Source: Echinometra lucunter (lineage: Eukaryota; Echinodermata; Echinoidea; Camarodonta; Echinometridae). Taken from it: a DNA stretch of 64,000 nt. Of the stretch, positions 60,709 to 63,058 are shown one piece after another (position 1 is the stretch's first letter; every line of letters starts with the position of its first letter). Position numbers and translations under genes: made by a program. The stretch is taken from assembly GCA_029962745.1 (NCBI GenBank), contig CM057162.1, forward strand, positions 8,067,080 to 8,131,079, in the 5' to 3' direction. The notes beneath the pieces are model-generated. The model did no database searches, was not told the origin of the DNA, and saw nothing but the letters and a program-made list of their open reading frames with translations.

Positions 60709-61236
60709 TATATATCTCATTATCATTTCTATTATTATCAAGTATTTGGTGTCACCTGGGCCTGGGAGGGGAAAAGCGAACTTTTCACTGTGACCCTCGG
60801 GTCTCTCCTTCTGATATAACTTTTTGGGATATGCAGGTGTACCACTACACCAATAGGGCAGTGGGTTCTTAACGTACAAAGGTTGTGACTCTCCTCTACA
60901 TGTACATGGGGCCTCCACTAAACGTCCTATCTGAGGGATGGAGTGTTTTCCACTGAAACATAGCCTGCGTCTATGAAACAGGGGAGGTGCACGTTAATAC
61001 ACAACACAGGCTTCAGTCATCCGCCCGAGATGGGCTCAAACCCTCAAACCCACGATCTTTGGTTCAATAGGCAGACGCTTTACCAATTAAGCCATCTCAC
61101 CTCCTACATGTATATATACCAGTATACATATACATGTATATCAACTTGACATCTTGATAATGAATATCTTGAGAATACTTACTTTCTCTACATCCTCTAG
61201 CAGCCCCATCATACTGTTGTAATCTTCAGATTTCAT
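5583..61236 (-). CDS. EIF4G-like: TPR-MIF4G-W2 protein (eIF4G-like), 19 spliced exons
   Basis: Hand-assembled minus-strand gene. Exons 5'->3': 61183-61236, 59266-59327, 58888-58964, 57647-57729, 56311-56520, 51938-52032, 47137-47224, 45053-45286, 37132-37248, 30788-30961, 29431-29568, 24073-24267, 22712-22948, 20828-20932, 19047-19191 (plus 18621-18634 beyond a MITE), 17198-17350, 8294-8375, 6193-6339, 5583-5752. They sum to 2580 nt (859 residues plus TAA) with matching phases at every junction. Approximate layout: helical N-region 1-165, TPRs 165-260, acidic Ser/Asp tail to 301, linker, MIF4G 398-640, W2 690-859. In eIF4G, MIF4G binds eIF4A and contributes RNA/eIF3 contacts, and W2 recruits Mnk kinase. 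No MA3 exon and no YxxxxL-hydrophobic eIF4E site were found. A cytosolic translation-initiation or translation-control role is inferred. The 5' end may lie further right. It could instead be two adjacent genes meeting between 37 and 45 kb. Confidence 0.62.
6193..6339 (-). CDS. EIF4G-like: exon 18: W2 domain
   Basis: 147 bp, acceptor CTCTTTCCAG, donor GTAATA, phase 1/1. Contains [20 protein letters not shown] then [13 protein letters not shown], matching eIF4G LLQKYLCDxxxKELQALYALQALVVxLxxPP. Confidence 0.93.
6340..8293 (-). other. intron between exons 17 and 18; possible LTR-like segment
   Basis: AT-rich intron. About 6700-8006 begins TGTTGGAC, ends TGTTAACA and contains AATAAAG near 7884, which resembles a solo LTR. 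No matching target duplication was found, so the call is weak. A plus-strand ORF at 6844-7224 has no recognisable family. Confidence 0.25.
8294..8375 (-). CDS. EIF4G-like: exon 17: W2 domain
   Basis: 82 bp, acceptor CTTTTTTCAG, donor GTAAGA, phase 0 in and phase 1 out. Encodes [20 protein letters not shown] then ICQEASE, aligning with NLSEQQIVxxxxVRALMTAVC of eIF4G1 W2. The preceding intron is 8.8 kb and full of transposons. Confidence 0.88.
8376..9390. other. intron sequence, nothing recognised
   Basis: AT-rich sequence with short homopolymers. A GC-rich patch at 9130-9200 contains the self-complementary GGGGGCGGAATCCGCCCCC, probably a repeat end. No exon with splice sites was seen. Confidence 0.3.
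9762..9830 (-). repeat. tRNA-like sequence inside the 9.4-12.6 kb element
   Basis: The minus strand reads CATCGGTAAAGCATTGGTCT and CCTGGTTCGACTCCCGG, A-box- and B-box-like, which could act as an RNA polymerase III promoter. Flanked by a poly-A/T run at 9724-9743. The acceptor stem is not convincing, so it is not called a tRNA gene. Confidence 0.5.
12565..12600 (+). repeat. (AAT)n microsatellite
   Basis: Uninterrupted AAT repeats near the right end of the 3.2-kb element. Confidence 0.85.
13740..14070. repeat. palindromic MITE-like inverted repeat
   Basis: Arms such as ATATACAAAGATAGGAAGAAAA / TTTTTCTTCCTGTCTGTGTATAT (similar when inverted), ATGAGAGTCATAG / CTATGACTCTCAT and AAATTTTCGACC / GGTCGAAAATTT surround a centre near 13910. 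Confidence 0.65.
14139..16348. mobile_element. hAT-like non-autonomous element, 2.2 kb
   Basis: Exact 8-bp direct repeats CTATACAG at 14131-14138 and 16349-16356. The termini are imperfect inverted repeats beginning CA(T/G)T(G/C)CTGTAG, followed by GACTCGGACTCGG-type subterminal repeats at both ends (14150-14240, 16255-16335). An 8-bp duplication with CA-starting termini is the hAT signature. No transposase ORF remains. Confidence 0.75.
15475..15830. repeat. degenerate CGTTATTCCGAAGGTT array
   Basis: About ten degenerate units alternating GGAATAACGAACCTT and TTTCATTTTCGGATTAACGA, with an inversion near 15545. A second array of the same family lies at 17645-18125. Confidence 0.75.
16376..16404 (+). 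repeat. (GT)n microsatellite
   Basis: About fourteen uninterrupted GT units. Confidence 0.9.
17198..17350 (-). CDS. EIF4G-like: exon 16: start of W2 domain
   Basis: 153 bp, 51 codons, phase 0/0, acceptor TCCCTAG, donor GTAAGT. Begins [14 protein letters not shown] and ends [14 protein letters not shown], matching eIF4G1 VEYTLGEES...SSNQRVFDWIE at the MA3/W2 boundary. It is the next exon after MIF4G; no MA3 exon was found in the 1.3 kb between. Confidence 0.85.
17645..18125. repeat. degenerate CGTTATTCCGAAGGTT array, with internal duplication
   Basis: Same family as 15475-15830. A ~190-bp block containing CACCCAAATTGCATATACCT appears twice (near 17705 and 17925). It occupies much of the intron where MA3 exons would be expected. 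Confidence 0.7.
18621..18634 (-). CDS. EIF4G-like: exon 15 tail beyond the MITE
   Basis: The 14 bases (one TTAA copy plus 10 bp) that would finish exon 15 before the GTGAGT donor in the MITE-free allele, giving LKLTR in place of the vertebrate RLTKITK-like segment. Inferred from target-site reconstruction and phase agreement with exon 16. Confidence 0.6.
18635..19042. mobile_element. 408-bp TTAA MITE (piggyBac-like) inside a coding exon
   Basis: Perfect 14-bp terminal inverted repeats CCCATTCGTGACAG, flanked by TTAA at 18631-18634 and 19043-19046. TTAA duplication plus CCC-starting ends is the piggyBac-type signature. It has no transposase. It interrupts exon 15 of the eIF4G-like gene 14 bp from its donor. 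Confidence 0.85.
19047..19191 (-). CDS. EIF4G-like: exon 15: end of MIF4G, interrupted by a MITE
   Basis: Coding from acceptor [22 protein letters not shown]..., matching the eIF4G motif NWVPRRxDxxPKTIxQIHxE, then DDGRNM and YDPAN. At 19046 it meets the TTAA target duplication of a 408-bp MITE (18635-19042). Removing the MITE and one TTAA restores ...PAN-LKLTR followed by a GTGAGT donor at 18615-18620, in phase 0 with the next exon. Read as is, the frame enters the MITE and stops after about 20 codons. Confidence 0.88.
19574..20712. mobile_element. candidate TIR element, ~1.1 kb
   Basis: GTGGCACTAGTGGTGGCG at the left and its near-inverse CGCCACCACTGGTGCCTC at the right. Internal copies of the motif lie at 20437-20470. 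It contains (ATG)n at about 20119-20200 and (TA)n at about 20515-20552. Target duplication not resolved. Confidence 0.45.
20515..20552. repeat. (TA)n microsatellite
   Basis: Uninterrupted TA dinucleotides. Confidence 0.9.
20828..20932 (-). CDS. EIF4G-like: exon 14: MIF4G C-terminal helices
   Basis: 105 bp, 35 codons, phase 0/0, acceptor TTCCTTTAG, donor GTGAGA. Encodes [20 protein letters not shown] then [15 protein letters not shown], matching MDQYFxQMxKIIxxxKxSSRIRFMLQDVLDLR of eIF4G. Confidence 0.95.
21315..22160. mobile_element. PIF/Harbinger-like element with Myb/SANT-like relic
   Basis: Terminal inverted repeats AGG(A/T)GCTTTCACACCTACCC extending into TCAGGAAAAATACCTG, flanked by TCT on both sides (3-bp target duplication, as in PIF/Harbinger). 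A plus-strand decayed ORF at about 21724-21960 reads [17 protein letters not shown], then [15 protein letters not shown], with stops, resembling the Myb/SANT-like DNA-binding partner protein of Harbinger elements. It lies in the intron between exons 13 and 14. Confidence 0.7.
21724..21960 (+). pseudogene. Myb/SANT-like (Harbinger partner) fragment
   Basis: Translation resembles the family pattern Wxxxxxxxxx...RNxxIYxxxAxxLxxLGYxxxxxxxxxKxKxLKxx[13 protein letters not shown] is visible. At least two in-frame stops break it, so it is non-functional. Confidence 0.55.
22712..22948 (-). CDS. EIF4G-like: exon 13: MIF4G core
   Basis: 237 bp, 79 codons, phase 0/0, acceptor GAATTACAG, donor GTAGAT. 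Contains [45 protein letters not shown] and HEKAK, the most conserved block of eIF4G MIF4G ([21 protein letters not shown]...ESLECLCxLLTTIGKDLDxEKA). This surface normally contacts eIF4A. Confidence 0.95.
23124..24072. repeat. 313-bp tandem triplication starting at a splice donor
   Basis: Three units begin at about 23124, 23437 and 23750 (spacing 313, 313, ~322). They share long near-identical blocks (AGATACTAGTGGTTGTTTTA, CACATGTGAATGATCATTAT). On the gene strand the last unit begins exactly at the GTGAGT donor of exon 12, and each junction recreates ATGTGAG(T). Confidence 0.9.
24073..24267 (-). CDS. EIF4G-like: exon 12: MIF4G helices 2-3
   Basis: 195 bp, 65 codons, phase 0/0, acceptor CATGCAG, donor GTGAGT. 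Starts [20 protein letters not shown] and includes CQQEFEKEK, matching eIF4G AISEPxFSxxYAxMCxxL...RCQKEFEKD. The middle ([16 protein letters not shown]) is more divergent than in vertebrate eIF4G. The intron immediately after its donor is tandemly triplicated. Confidence 0.93.
24428..24560. repeat. (GGCCAAGGACAA)n imperfect tandem repeat
   Basis: Hexamer-based repeats of CCAAGG / ACAAGG. Confidence 0.8.
24728..25090 (+). mobile_element. tRNA-derived SINE
   Basis: The tRNA-like head (GTTGGCTTTGTCGGCAGTG ... GTGAGTTTGAGTCCATC) is followed by a conserved body (ACTGAAGCCTG, TTCAGTGGAAAACATTCC, CCTGCATATCCCA, TTCGCTTTTCCCCTCCCAG). The same SINE is at 60735-61110 in inverted orientation. Confidence 0.8.
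25700..27060. repeat. degenerate ~140-bp tandem array
   Basis: About eight units with TTTTGTGATTTTCGAATAAA, TTGCATAAATTAGCATA, GACAAAATTTCAAAATTC and GTAGCTCTACCAGATGAAAC in the same order. It ends in a GC-richer unit (27060-27122). Confidence 0.8.
27155..27250 (-). CDS. candidate in-frame cassette exon at LINE end
   Basis: 96 bp, exactly 32 open codons, phase 0/0, acceptor TTGTTCTTAG, donor GTAACT. It lies in the intron between the first two MIF4G exons and would add [20 protein letters not shown] and 12 more residues between LTFEK and AISEP, where known eIF4G proteins have no insertion. Its acceptor side overlaps the last codons of a LINE ORF, so it may be exonised LINE 3' sequence or chance. 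Confidence 0.25.
27244..29225 (-). mobile_element. 5'-truncated LINE (L2/CR1-like), reverse transcriptase ORF broken
   Basis: Minus-strand ORF segments 28264-29010, 27808-28248 and 27244-27792 are frameshifted relative to each other. RT motifs visible: [48 protein letters not shown] and YADDIQLY. The C-terminus has [18 protein letters not shown], typical of L2/CR1 lineages. The endonuclease is missing. It lies in the intron between exons 11 and 12 in the same orientation as the gene. Confidence 0.85.
29431..29568 (-). CDS. EIF4G-like: exon 11: start of MIF4G HEAT domain
   Basis: 138 bp, 46 codons, phase 0/0, acceptor GAATCTAG, donor GTAGGT. Contains SILNKLTP and [17 protein letters not shown], diagnostic of the first MIF4G helices of eIF4G ([39 protein letters not shown] in vertebrates). 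It continues directly into AISEP in exon 24073-24267. Confidence 0.92.
29569..30787 (-). other. intron between exons 10 and 11, nothing recognised
   Basis: GC-AG intron of about 1.2 kb without clear repeats or ORFs. Short TC/CATT runs near 30470-30510. Confidence 0.4.
30788..30961 (-). CDS. EIF4G-like: exon 10: eIF4G linker before MIF4G
   Basis: 174 bp, 58 codons, phase 0/0, acceptor TTTCCTCGGGCAG. Contains [18 protein letters not shown], matching the conserved eIF4G pre-MIF4G segment (xNAWKPxxKRxxxDKD). The donor is GC (ACAGAG/gcgagt). The next exon begins GAG TTG TAC in phase, so a GC-AG intron fits; reading through meets a stop two codons later. Confidence 0.82.
31262..32515 (-). mobile_element. 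DIRS-like element fragment (RNase H end and tyrosine recombinase)
   Basis: In shifting frames the minus strand reads [15 protein letters not shown] (the DIRS RNase H-region motif), then in 31269-31901 [20 protein letters not shown], the tyrosine-recombinase box with its catalytic Arg. It is cut off before the later His-Arg-Tyr residues. Frameshifts and the missing RT show it is dead. Interrupted at its right side by a LINE tail. Confidence 0.7.
32516..33725 (-). mobile_element. LINE 3' fragment A (L2/CR1-like)
   Basis: ORF pieces 33588-33788 ([11 protein letters not shown], then KTETLLL), 33335-33574 and 32876-33265 ([20 protein letters not shown]) form the RT thumb/C-terminal part. The 3' end at 32516-32545 is a (TTGAA)n-type tail, typical for this lineage. 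It seems inserted into the DIRS fragment. Confidence 0.75.
33782..34260 (-). mobile_element. LINE 3' fragment B, different family
   Basis: Minus-strand reading includes [24 protein letters not shown] text and the ORF 33782-34081 with [16 protein letters not shown] and [15 protein letters not shown], the C-terminal signature of non-LTR reverse transcriptase ORFs. It joins fragment A directly, so one inserted next to or into the other. Confidence 0.65.
34260..36127. other. intron, nothing recognised
   Basis: AT-rich intron between exons 9 and 10. A plus ORF 34777-35022 and short minus ORFs show no known family and no paired splice sites. Confidence 0.3.
36128..36202 (+). repeat. (GAA/GGA)n purine tract
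   Basis: About 75 bp of almost pure purine on the plus strand, a polypyrimidine tract on the transcribed strand. Confidence 0.85.
36960..37131. repeat. TGACCTTTGACCT-type repeat fragment
   Basis: Contains TTGACCACTGTGACCTTCAA and TCTCAGATACCATGTTAATT, matching the family at 62.2-62.5 kb. It abuts candidate exon 9. Confidence 0.55.
37132..37248 (-). CDS. exon 9, candidate linker exon
   Basis: 117 bp, 39 codons, phase 0/0, strong acceptor (TTCTCCATGTTTTTATAG) and donor GTACGT. Begins [20 protein letters not shown]. Its first codon is ATG, so it could also be the first coding exon of a separate eIF4G-like gene or an alternative transcript. It abuts a TGACCTTTGACCT-type repeat at its 3' side, so part may be repeat-derived. 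No domain is recognised. Confidence 0.45.
37339..37479. mobile_element. 141-bp hairpin MITE
   Basis: 39-bp near-perfect inverted termini beginning CAGG(G/C)GAGCGTTTCATG and ending in TGTCAGTGATTTTC. A related fragment (CTCCGTTTCATAAAACTTGT) is at 63568. Confidence 0.8.
38235..38510 (+). mobile_element. degenerate SINE-like sequence
   Basis: Shares AGCAAGACATTAATCTTCAT and ATTGAATGCATTGAGCAC-type blocks with the SINE at 50880-51120. The tRNA-like head is decayed. Confidence 0.45.
38532..38686 (-). repeat. 3' LTR (155 bp)
   Basis: Near-identical to 44784-44938; I count about four differences. A purine-rich tract (AAAAAGGAAGAAAAG on the minus strand) lies just before it, as expected for second-strand priming. 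Confidence 0.88.
39769..41118 (-). CDS. Gypsy integrase ORF (catalytic Asp missing)
   Basis: 449-residue open frame. The N-terminal HHCC zinc finger is visible ([13 protein letters not shown] ... GCHSC). The core includes [16 protein letters not shown] with the third catalytic Glu. At the second catalytic strand the sequence reads [13 protein letters not shown], where the family normally has an Asp before GF, so the Asp appears deleted. A proline-rich C-terminal tail follows a chromatin-end-like basic region. Confidence 0.8.
   Translation of the reverse strand: MPSPTSHSCSSWASKKLTDIRDVKRYLQVATIATDGLLVVRQDRAFLPQRERIVVPRKALQGVLTALHLQLSHPTHHQLKQVVSRYFYALDLDAAIQQVTAGCHSCVSLRNVPRTATPQSTSDPPSVVGVSFAADVIKRARQLIFVLRETVTSYTVSTLISDERKETLCSALLQLCTPLRPLDGPLAVVRTGFMALRHDESLSRQGIAIELRQAKNANENPVAERAVRELEDVLLRDDPPGGPVTPLALALATTCLNSRLRGVGLSACELWTQRDQFTSEQIPLHDMDIITAQHDRRLSNHGPSVQSKSPMHPSSKPETVIHVGDLVYLRSERSKSHARPRYFVCSVEDEWCNVRKFVGSQLRSTSYRVRRSDCLKVSPEYPSFCPQQHRDPENDDEYIDFGPIPADDPAYSADASDVPIVPDVPPPPPRPPDIPQELSTPEDVHPPRP
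41191..41314. repeat. 62-bp tandem duplication in pol
   Basis: Two units starting ACAGAAGTGAGATGGACAAC at 41191 and 41253. 62 is not a multiple of three, so it shifts the RNase H-integrase frame. Confidence 0.9.
41330..41748 (-). pseudogene. Gypsy RNase H region, interrupted
   Basis: Minus-strand reading gives [32 protein letters not shown] and SDFASRN, the D-E-D-D residues of RNase H. There is an internal stop near 41625 and a 62-bp duplication just downstream. Confidence 0.65.
41750..42905 (-). CDS. Gypsy reverse transcriptase, frameshifted, LADD motif
   Basis: Two overlapping frames: 42480-42905 ([32 protein letters not shown]) and 41750-42598 ([61 protein letters not shown]). The palm motif is A-D-D rather than the usual Y-x-D-D. 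A frameshift near 42480 splits the domain. Confidence 0.78.
43125..44483 (-). CDS. Gypsy gag-protease ORF
   Basis: 452 residues. The gag-like helical part contains [20 protein letters not shown]. An aspartic protease follows, with active site VDSGATGNM and the second strand [11 protein letters not shown]. No CCHC knuckle was recognised. Confidence 0.72.
   Translation of the reverse strand: MNDAVTWGKKTKSNPTRGFADDPTSIPSESRKTAQQKANLLDLMLGQIANFCPVIARNSIVRNSTSLNDIWSTIRLHYGFQSTDVHFLDFCDIKFQSDERPEDLYQRILAFVEVNLLTSGAGITHHGDPILEDEDLTPTIKNFIVLQWLYLLHPDLPKVVKQRYGTELRSRTLASLKPEISQALKSLLESVECSRAMRMAAFLPRGRNQATPRCTQSQTLSFALSLPSHALSVFNLAVLVVIFFSVCPYLPESDRQYMAKARQVAKIFDSEGSLPDDLDPEESHVQSDSCSDHSLGDSSSTLRVQVRQSPYFDAFYNHHAVRITVDSGATGNMMRASAAYALGCTVTPTSQSAHQADGSSPLVVIGETHLSFYRDSHVFHFEGLVIENLDVDVLAGTPFMERNDVAIRPAKWQITLADGNVYAYGSQGKPKGGHVVRRAHVLRAHLKRPPSG
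44761..44781 (-). promoter_or_regulatory. primer binding site, tRNA-Leu type
   Basis: On the minus strand TGGTGGCAGTGCTGGAATTC starts two bases after the 5' LTR and complements the 3' end of an animal tRNA-Leu (…CTGCCACCA). The match was judged from general knowledge of tRNA-Leu. Confidence 0.65.
44784..44938 (-). repeat. 5' LTR (155 bp)
   Basis: Pairs with 38532-38686. It ends 114 bp from the donor-side boundary of exon 8. Confidence 0.88.
45053..45286 (-). CDS. exon 8 found: third TPR plus acidic serine tail
   Basis: 234 bp, 78 codons, phase 0/0, acceptor CATTTCAG, donor GTAAGT. Begins [20 protein letters not shown], closely like the TTC3 TPR (HYRYxxAxxxLGxxxxALxxN), continues through a basic coiled-coil-like stretch and ends [11 protein letters not shown], a likely casein-kinase-2-type acidic serine cluster. 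The 5' LTR of a Gypsy element ends only 114 bp downstream in the intron. Confidence 0.75.
45735..46222. mobile_element. 488-bp TTAA MITE, family 2
   Basis: Terminal inverted repeats AGGCATTGGCTAAC, TTAA on both sides (45731-45734, 46223-46226). Inverted second copy at 59667-60150. Confidence 0.85.
46310..46455. mobile_element. ~145-bp MITE
   Basis: Inverted termini GCCGTTGCATAAAA / TTTTATACAACGGGC with ACTATAGTAA-like internal repeats, inserted in the TGACCTTTGACCT repeat. Confidence 0.7.
47137..47224 (-). CDS. exon 7 found: second TPR, partial
   Basis: 88 bp, acceptor GGTAACAG, donor GTAATA, phase 2 in and phase 0 out; its first base completes the Gly codon begun in the preceding exon. Encodes [20 protein letters not shown] then VTISPYRQK. 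The [14 protein letters not shown] part matches helix B of a TPR. Helix A (usually xLYxNRAxC) is mostly missing, which suggests an unfound exon of 3n bases between 47.2 and 51.9 kb. Confidence 0.65.
47629..49224. mobile_element. second copy of the 9.4-12.6 kb element
   Basis: Starts AATTCATCACAAGACGAATT and AGGTGGTCTGTC, ends GGTGATCTGTCATAGATGAC-type hairpin and GACAGACCACCT. It has one internal unit rather than two, and the tRNA-like box is degraded (near 48000, next to a poly-C run). Confidence 0.7.
49225..50699. other. intron, nothing recognised
   Basis: Poly-C run at 49946-49959 and AT-rich sequence; the missing second TPR helix exon could lie between 47.2 and 51.9 kb but was not found here. 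Confidence 0.3.
50700..50872 (+). repeat. TGACCTTTGACCT family 3' part
   Basis: AATCTAGTCAGATCAGTGTC, CCAAGTCTGAAGTTGATCCG and the GGACGGACGG tail. Confidence 0.7.
50880..51146 (+). mobile_element. tRNA-derived SINE with (ATT)n tail
   Basis: tRNA-like head (GTGGATCAATGGATAAGTCC ... GGAGTTCAAATCCCACC), a body shared with 38235-38510, and an (ATT)n tail at 51118-51146. Confidence 0.75.
51938..52032 (-). CDS. exon 6 found: first TPR motif
   Basis: 95 bp, strong acceptor (TTTTTTCTCCACCAG), donor GTAAGT, phase 0 in and phase 2 out. Encodes [20 protein letters not shown] then [12 protein letters not shown]. The LKxKGNxLFRxxxFxxAxxxYTxALAI spacing is a textbook TPR helix pair, typically a protein-protein interaction unit that binds peptide termini of chaperones or other partners. 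Confidence 0.75.
52625..53060. repeat. LINE-type tail and (AAT)n-rich microsatellite
   Basis: (AGTTC)n at 52632-52660 looks like a reverse-oriented LINE tail. 52920-53060 is a long AAT/ATG-interspersed trinucleotide tract. Confidence 0.6.
53120..53975 (+). repeat. five ~150-180-bp tandem units
   Basis: Each unit contains ATGACCTTTGA, CACATGATCTTTGATACTTG, ATAAGCCTTGTGTACCAGTT and TCATGAAAATTGAA. Distinct from the other TGACCTTTGACCT family. Confidence 0.8.
53982..54317 (+). mobile_element. left-end fragment of a TIR element
   Basis: Starts ATAGACCAATTTCAC and ends with a ~185-bp block (from AGAAATTATCAGGGAAGTTC) that recurs in direct orientation at 56875-57057. Confidence 0.6.
54318..54612. 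repeat. TTGCCC-rich repeat
   Basis: Repeated CTTGCCCGAAA / TTGCCCTGGGCAAG motifs ending AGAGCCCTG. Probably a separate non-autonomous element that replaced the right half of its left neighbour. Confidence 0.4.
54613..56310. other. intron, mostly unrecognised
   Basis: Contains a 186-codon minus ORF (54963-55523) with no known family, (CAT)n at 54678-54705 and A-rich tracts. Confidence 0.3.
56311..56520 (-). CDS. exon 5 found: helical region before the TPRs
   Basis: 210 bp, 70 codons, phase 0/0, acceptor TTGCTTAG, donor GTAAGA. Starts [20 protein letters not shown] and ends [12 protein letters not shown], running in frame into the first TPR exon. Helix-rich, with cysteine and histidine but no metal-binding pattern. 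The most GC-balanced exon of the N-terminal half. Confidence 0.65.
56875..57494 (+). mobile_element. right-end fragment of the same TIR element
   Basis: Begins with the ~185-bp block shared with 54130-54317 and ends GTGAAATTGGTCTAT, the inverse of the left terminus ATAGACCAATTTCAC. The inner part near both ends contains TGCGGTGGGC. Confidence 0.6.
57647..57729 (-). CDS. exon 4 found: helical N-terminal region
   Basis: 83 bp, acceptor AATTATAG, donor GTGAGT, phase 1 in and phase 0 out. The leading AC completes a Tyr codon with the T left by the previous exon. It encodes [20 protein letters not shown] then LSEKDEK, a lysine-rich helix. No family was recognised. Confidence 0.62.
58115..58887. 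repeat. 47-bp minisatellite derived from an exon/donor junction
   Basis: About 16 copies of a 47-bp unit plus the authentic junction at 58888. On the gene strand each unit reads CTAGTCACTATCAAGCAAT followed by GTGAGTTAATCCACTAG, so the exon-3 end and its 5' splice site are repeated. There is a neighbouring (ATT)n at 58010-58060. Confidence 0.92.
58888..58964 (-). CDS. exon 3 found: basic helix, donor copied into a minisatellite
   Basis: 77 bp, acceptor CCCAG, donor GTGAGT, phase 2 in and phase 1 out. It encodes [20 protein letters not shown] followed by LVTIKQ. The last 23 bases of this exon plus the first ~24 intron bases are the repeat unit of the adjoining 47-bp minisatellite, so the authentic donor is the first of about 17 near-identical donors. 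Confidence 0.6.
59266..59327 (-). CDS. exon 2 found: helical N-terminal region
   Basis: 62 bp, acceptor TTTTTCACAG, donor GTGAGT, phase 0 in and phase 2 out. The two leftover bases (TA) need the first base of the next exon to make Tyr; reading through would give TAG, so the splice is required to stay open. It encodes [20 protein letters not shown], helix-like with no recognised domain. Confidence 0.6.
59667..60150. mobile_element. 484-bp TTAA MITE, family 2
   Basis: Ends AGGCATTGGTTAAC and GTTAGCCAATGCCT, TTAA at 59663-59666 and 60151-60154. Inverted relative to 45735-46222. Confidence 0.85.
60552..60716. repeat. (CA)n and (TA)n microsatellites
   Basis: CA run at about 60556-60592, TA runs at about 60593-60628 and 60675-60716. 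Confidence 0.9.
60735..61110 (-). mobile_element. tRNA-derived SINE
   Basis: Inverse copy of the SINE at 24728-25090. On the minus strand the head reads GATGGCTTAATTGGTAAAGC and GGGTTTGAGCCCATC. Confidence 0.8.
61183..61236 (-). CDS. exon 1 found: helical N-terminal region
   Basis: 54 bp, 18 codons, phase 0/0, between acceptor TTGCAG and donor GTAAGT. It starts with ATG directly after the acceptor, so it could hold the initiator Met or be internal. It encodes [18 protein letters not shown] and reads straight into the next exon ([12 protein letters not shown]). No known domain is recognised; it looks like an acidic amphipathic helix. Confidence 0.6.
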
Positions 61237-61335
61237 CTGCAAGCAATTATGAAGCAATACAGGCTTGTTAGCAACAAGGCAACAGTTCACTGCACGATTT
61301 TTTAGAGTGTACGGTGCTTACATTCCTGTATTGTA

Positions 61336-61611
61336 TGGTGGCCCTGAAGTACGCTTGATAACAGGTCATGTGCGACGTGAATTTCGCATCCCAGGTCTTG
61401 AACTTTGCATCCCAAGTCATGAAATTCATGACCCGTGGCGCGAACTTTGCATGCCAGTTCTGAATTTTGAATTGCGGGTCGTGAATTTCACGTCTTGGGA
61501 TGCAAAGTTTGCACCACGGGTCATGAATTTCATGACCTCGGATGCGAAATTCAGAAACTGGGAAGCCAAATTCGTACATGACCTGTTGTCGAGCGTACTT
61601 CAGGGCCACCA
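61336..61611. mobile_element. 276-bp palindromic MITE, TA target site
   Basis: Inverted termini TGGTGGCCCTGAAGTACGCT continuing to AACAGGTCATGT, flanked by TA (61334-61335, 61612-61613). The interior is itself made of inverted GTCATGAAATTCATGAC and GCATCCCAAG motifs, so the whole element folds into a hairpin. Confidence 0.85.
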
Positions 61612-61827
61612 TAGCATCGTGTAACGCTTACGTCAGTGAGTTCGCATAGGCCATTTGTTAGATCCCTCATTCCCATCTGCCATTCTTTTACACACGCGCG
61701 CACACACAAAACAAAGCTCTTTTTTGGGGTCAACATTTACCGCAGCATGTGCAAACATTCTTGTCTACATAATATGTGCAATGTAGCAACCTCATTGCAT
61801 AATTAAAATTTGGAATAAATTTACAGT

Positions 61828-61872
<45 letters not shown>
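61828..61872. repeat. (TA)n microsatellite
   Basis: About 20 uninterrupted TA units. Confidence 0.9.
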
Positions 61873-62079
61873 TGTATGCATATGTGGTATTCTGAAAATA
61901 CTTGGGAAGAAAATGCTGACTGCCATAACAAACTAAAATTTTGCGGAACAAACTCTCATCGCTGGTGCTTAATGCTCAGATGCCACTTTTGACTGTATGT
62001 GAATGCAGCCAACTACATAGGTATTAACCAATGACCGGTCGTAGATTTAATTCACGATAATTAATAACGTCTTTTTACT

Positions 62080-63020
62080 AACATTAAAGGTAACATCATT
62101 TTTAGCATACCACCCCGACTAAATTAAACTAAATCATGTACTATTGTACCCCAAAATCTATCATCTTCCTAAGTTGATGCATACCAGCACCAATTTTGAA
62201 GTTCATACTTCAAATGGCGCTTAAGGCACCGTATTAACAAGGCTAAAACCTGAAATTTGGAATTGGCTTCTGTGACCTTTCATCTTTCACCTACATACCC
62301 TAAAATCTTATCAGAACTTCTTCCTGTGGTGATGCATGTTAGCACCAAGTTCAAAATTCATATTTCAAATAGTTCCTCAGATATCGCGTTGATAATTGAC
62401 CTCTGTGACCTTGATCTTTGACCTCAATACCCCCAAATCTAGTCAGATCATCTTCCTCTGATGATACATAGTACGACCAAGTTTGAAATTCGTACCTCAA
62501 ACGTTTTTTGAGATACCCCTTTAAAGGTAGGAGATCCCATTTGCAGCTCTAAAATATTAAGATGTGTGAATATGCGTTCAATTATAAGAGAATGATTATC
62601 AAAAACTTCTGTGAAAGAAAAATGGATTCTACATGGCTAATTAACTGAATAATTAACATTTCTGATAACTCTGTACTTATTTCAGACCGAAAATTTTAGC
62701 AGATTTTTTTTCGAGATAGCTATTATGTGGTGGCCACGAGCTGCGCGCGGCTGAGCTAGCTAGCTAGCTGGCTTCGCTCCCGCCAGTGAGCTGATCTGAT
62801 GACTTGCTTATTCAAGGATAGTAGCCAGATTTTCAATTTTGTATGACCGTAAGATTAAATAAACAGTATCACAAGGGCATATCCTAAACTCCTGCCAAGT
62901 TGTATGGAATTTTGAAGATTTTTGCAAAAGGGATCTCCTACCTTTAACAGACAGACGGAAAGCTGGCTGAACAACCTTGAAAACAATGCCTCTGGCAACA
63001 TATCTTGGTGAGCACAGGCA
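62080..63020 (+). repeat. TGACCTTTGACCT family, split by a MITE
   Basis: Runs 62200-62520 and resumes after 62947 with ACAGACAGACGGAAAGC and AATGCCTCTGGCA. The MITE 62525-62943 sits between. Confidence 0.7.
62525..62943. mobile_element. 419-bp TTAA MITE, family 3
   Basis: Terminal inverted repeats AGGTAGGAGATCCC (extending with one mismatch to TTGCA), TTAA at 62521-62524 and 62944-62947. A partial copy is at 306-535. Confidence 0.85.
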
Positions 63021-63058
63021 ATAAAATGAAAATGAAACTTCTAGTGATCTATACTCAC

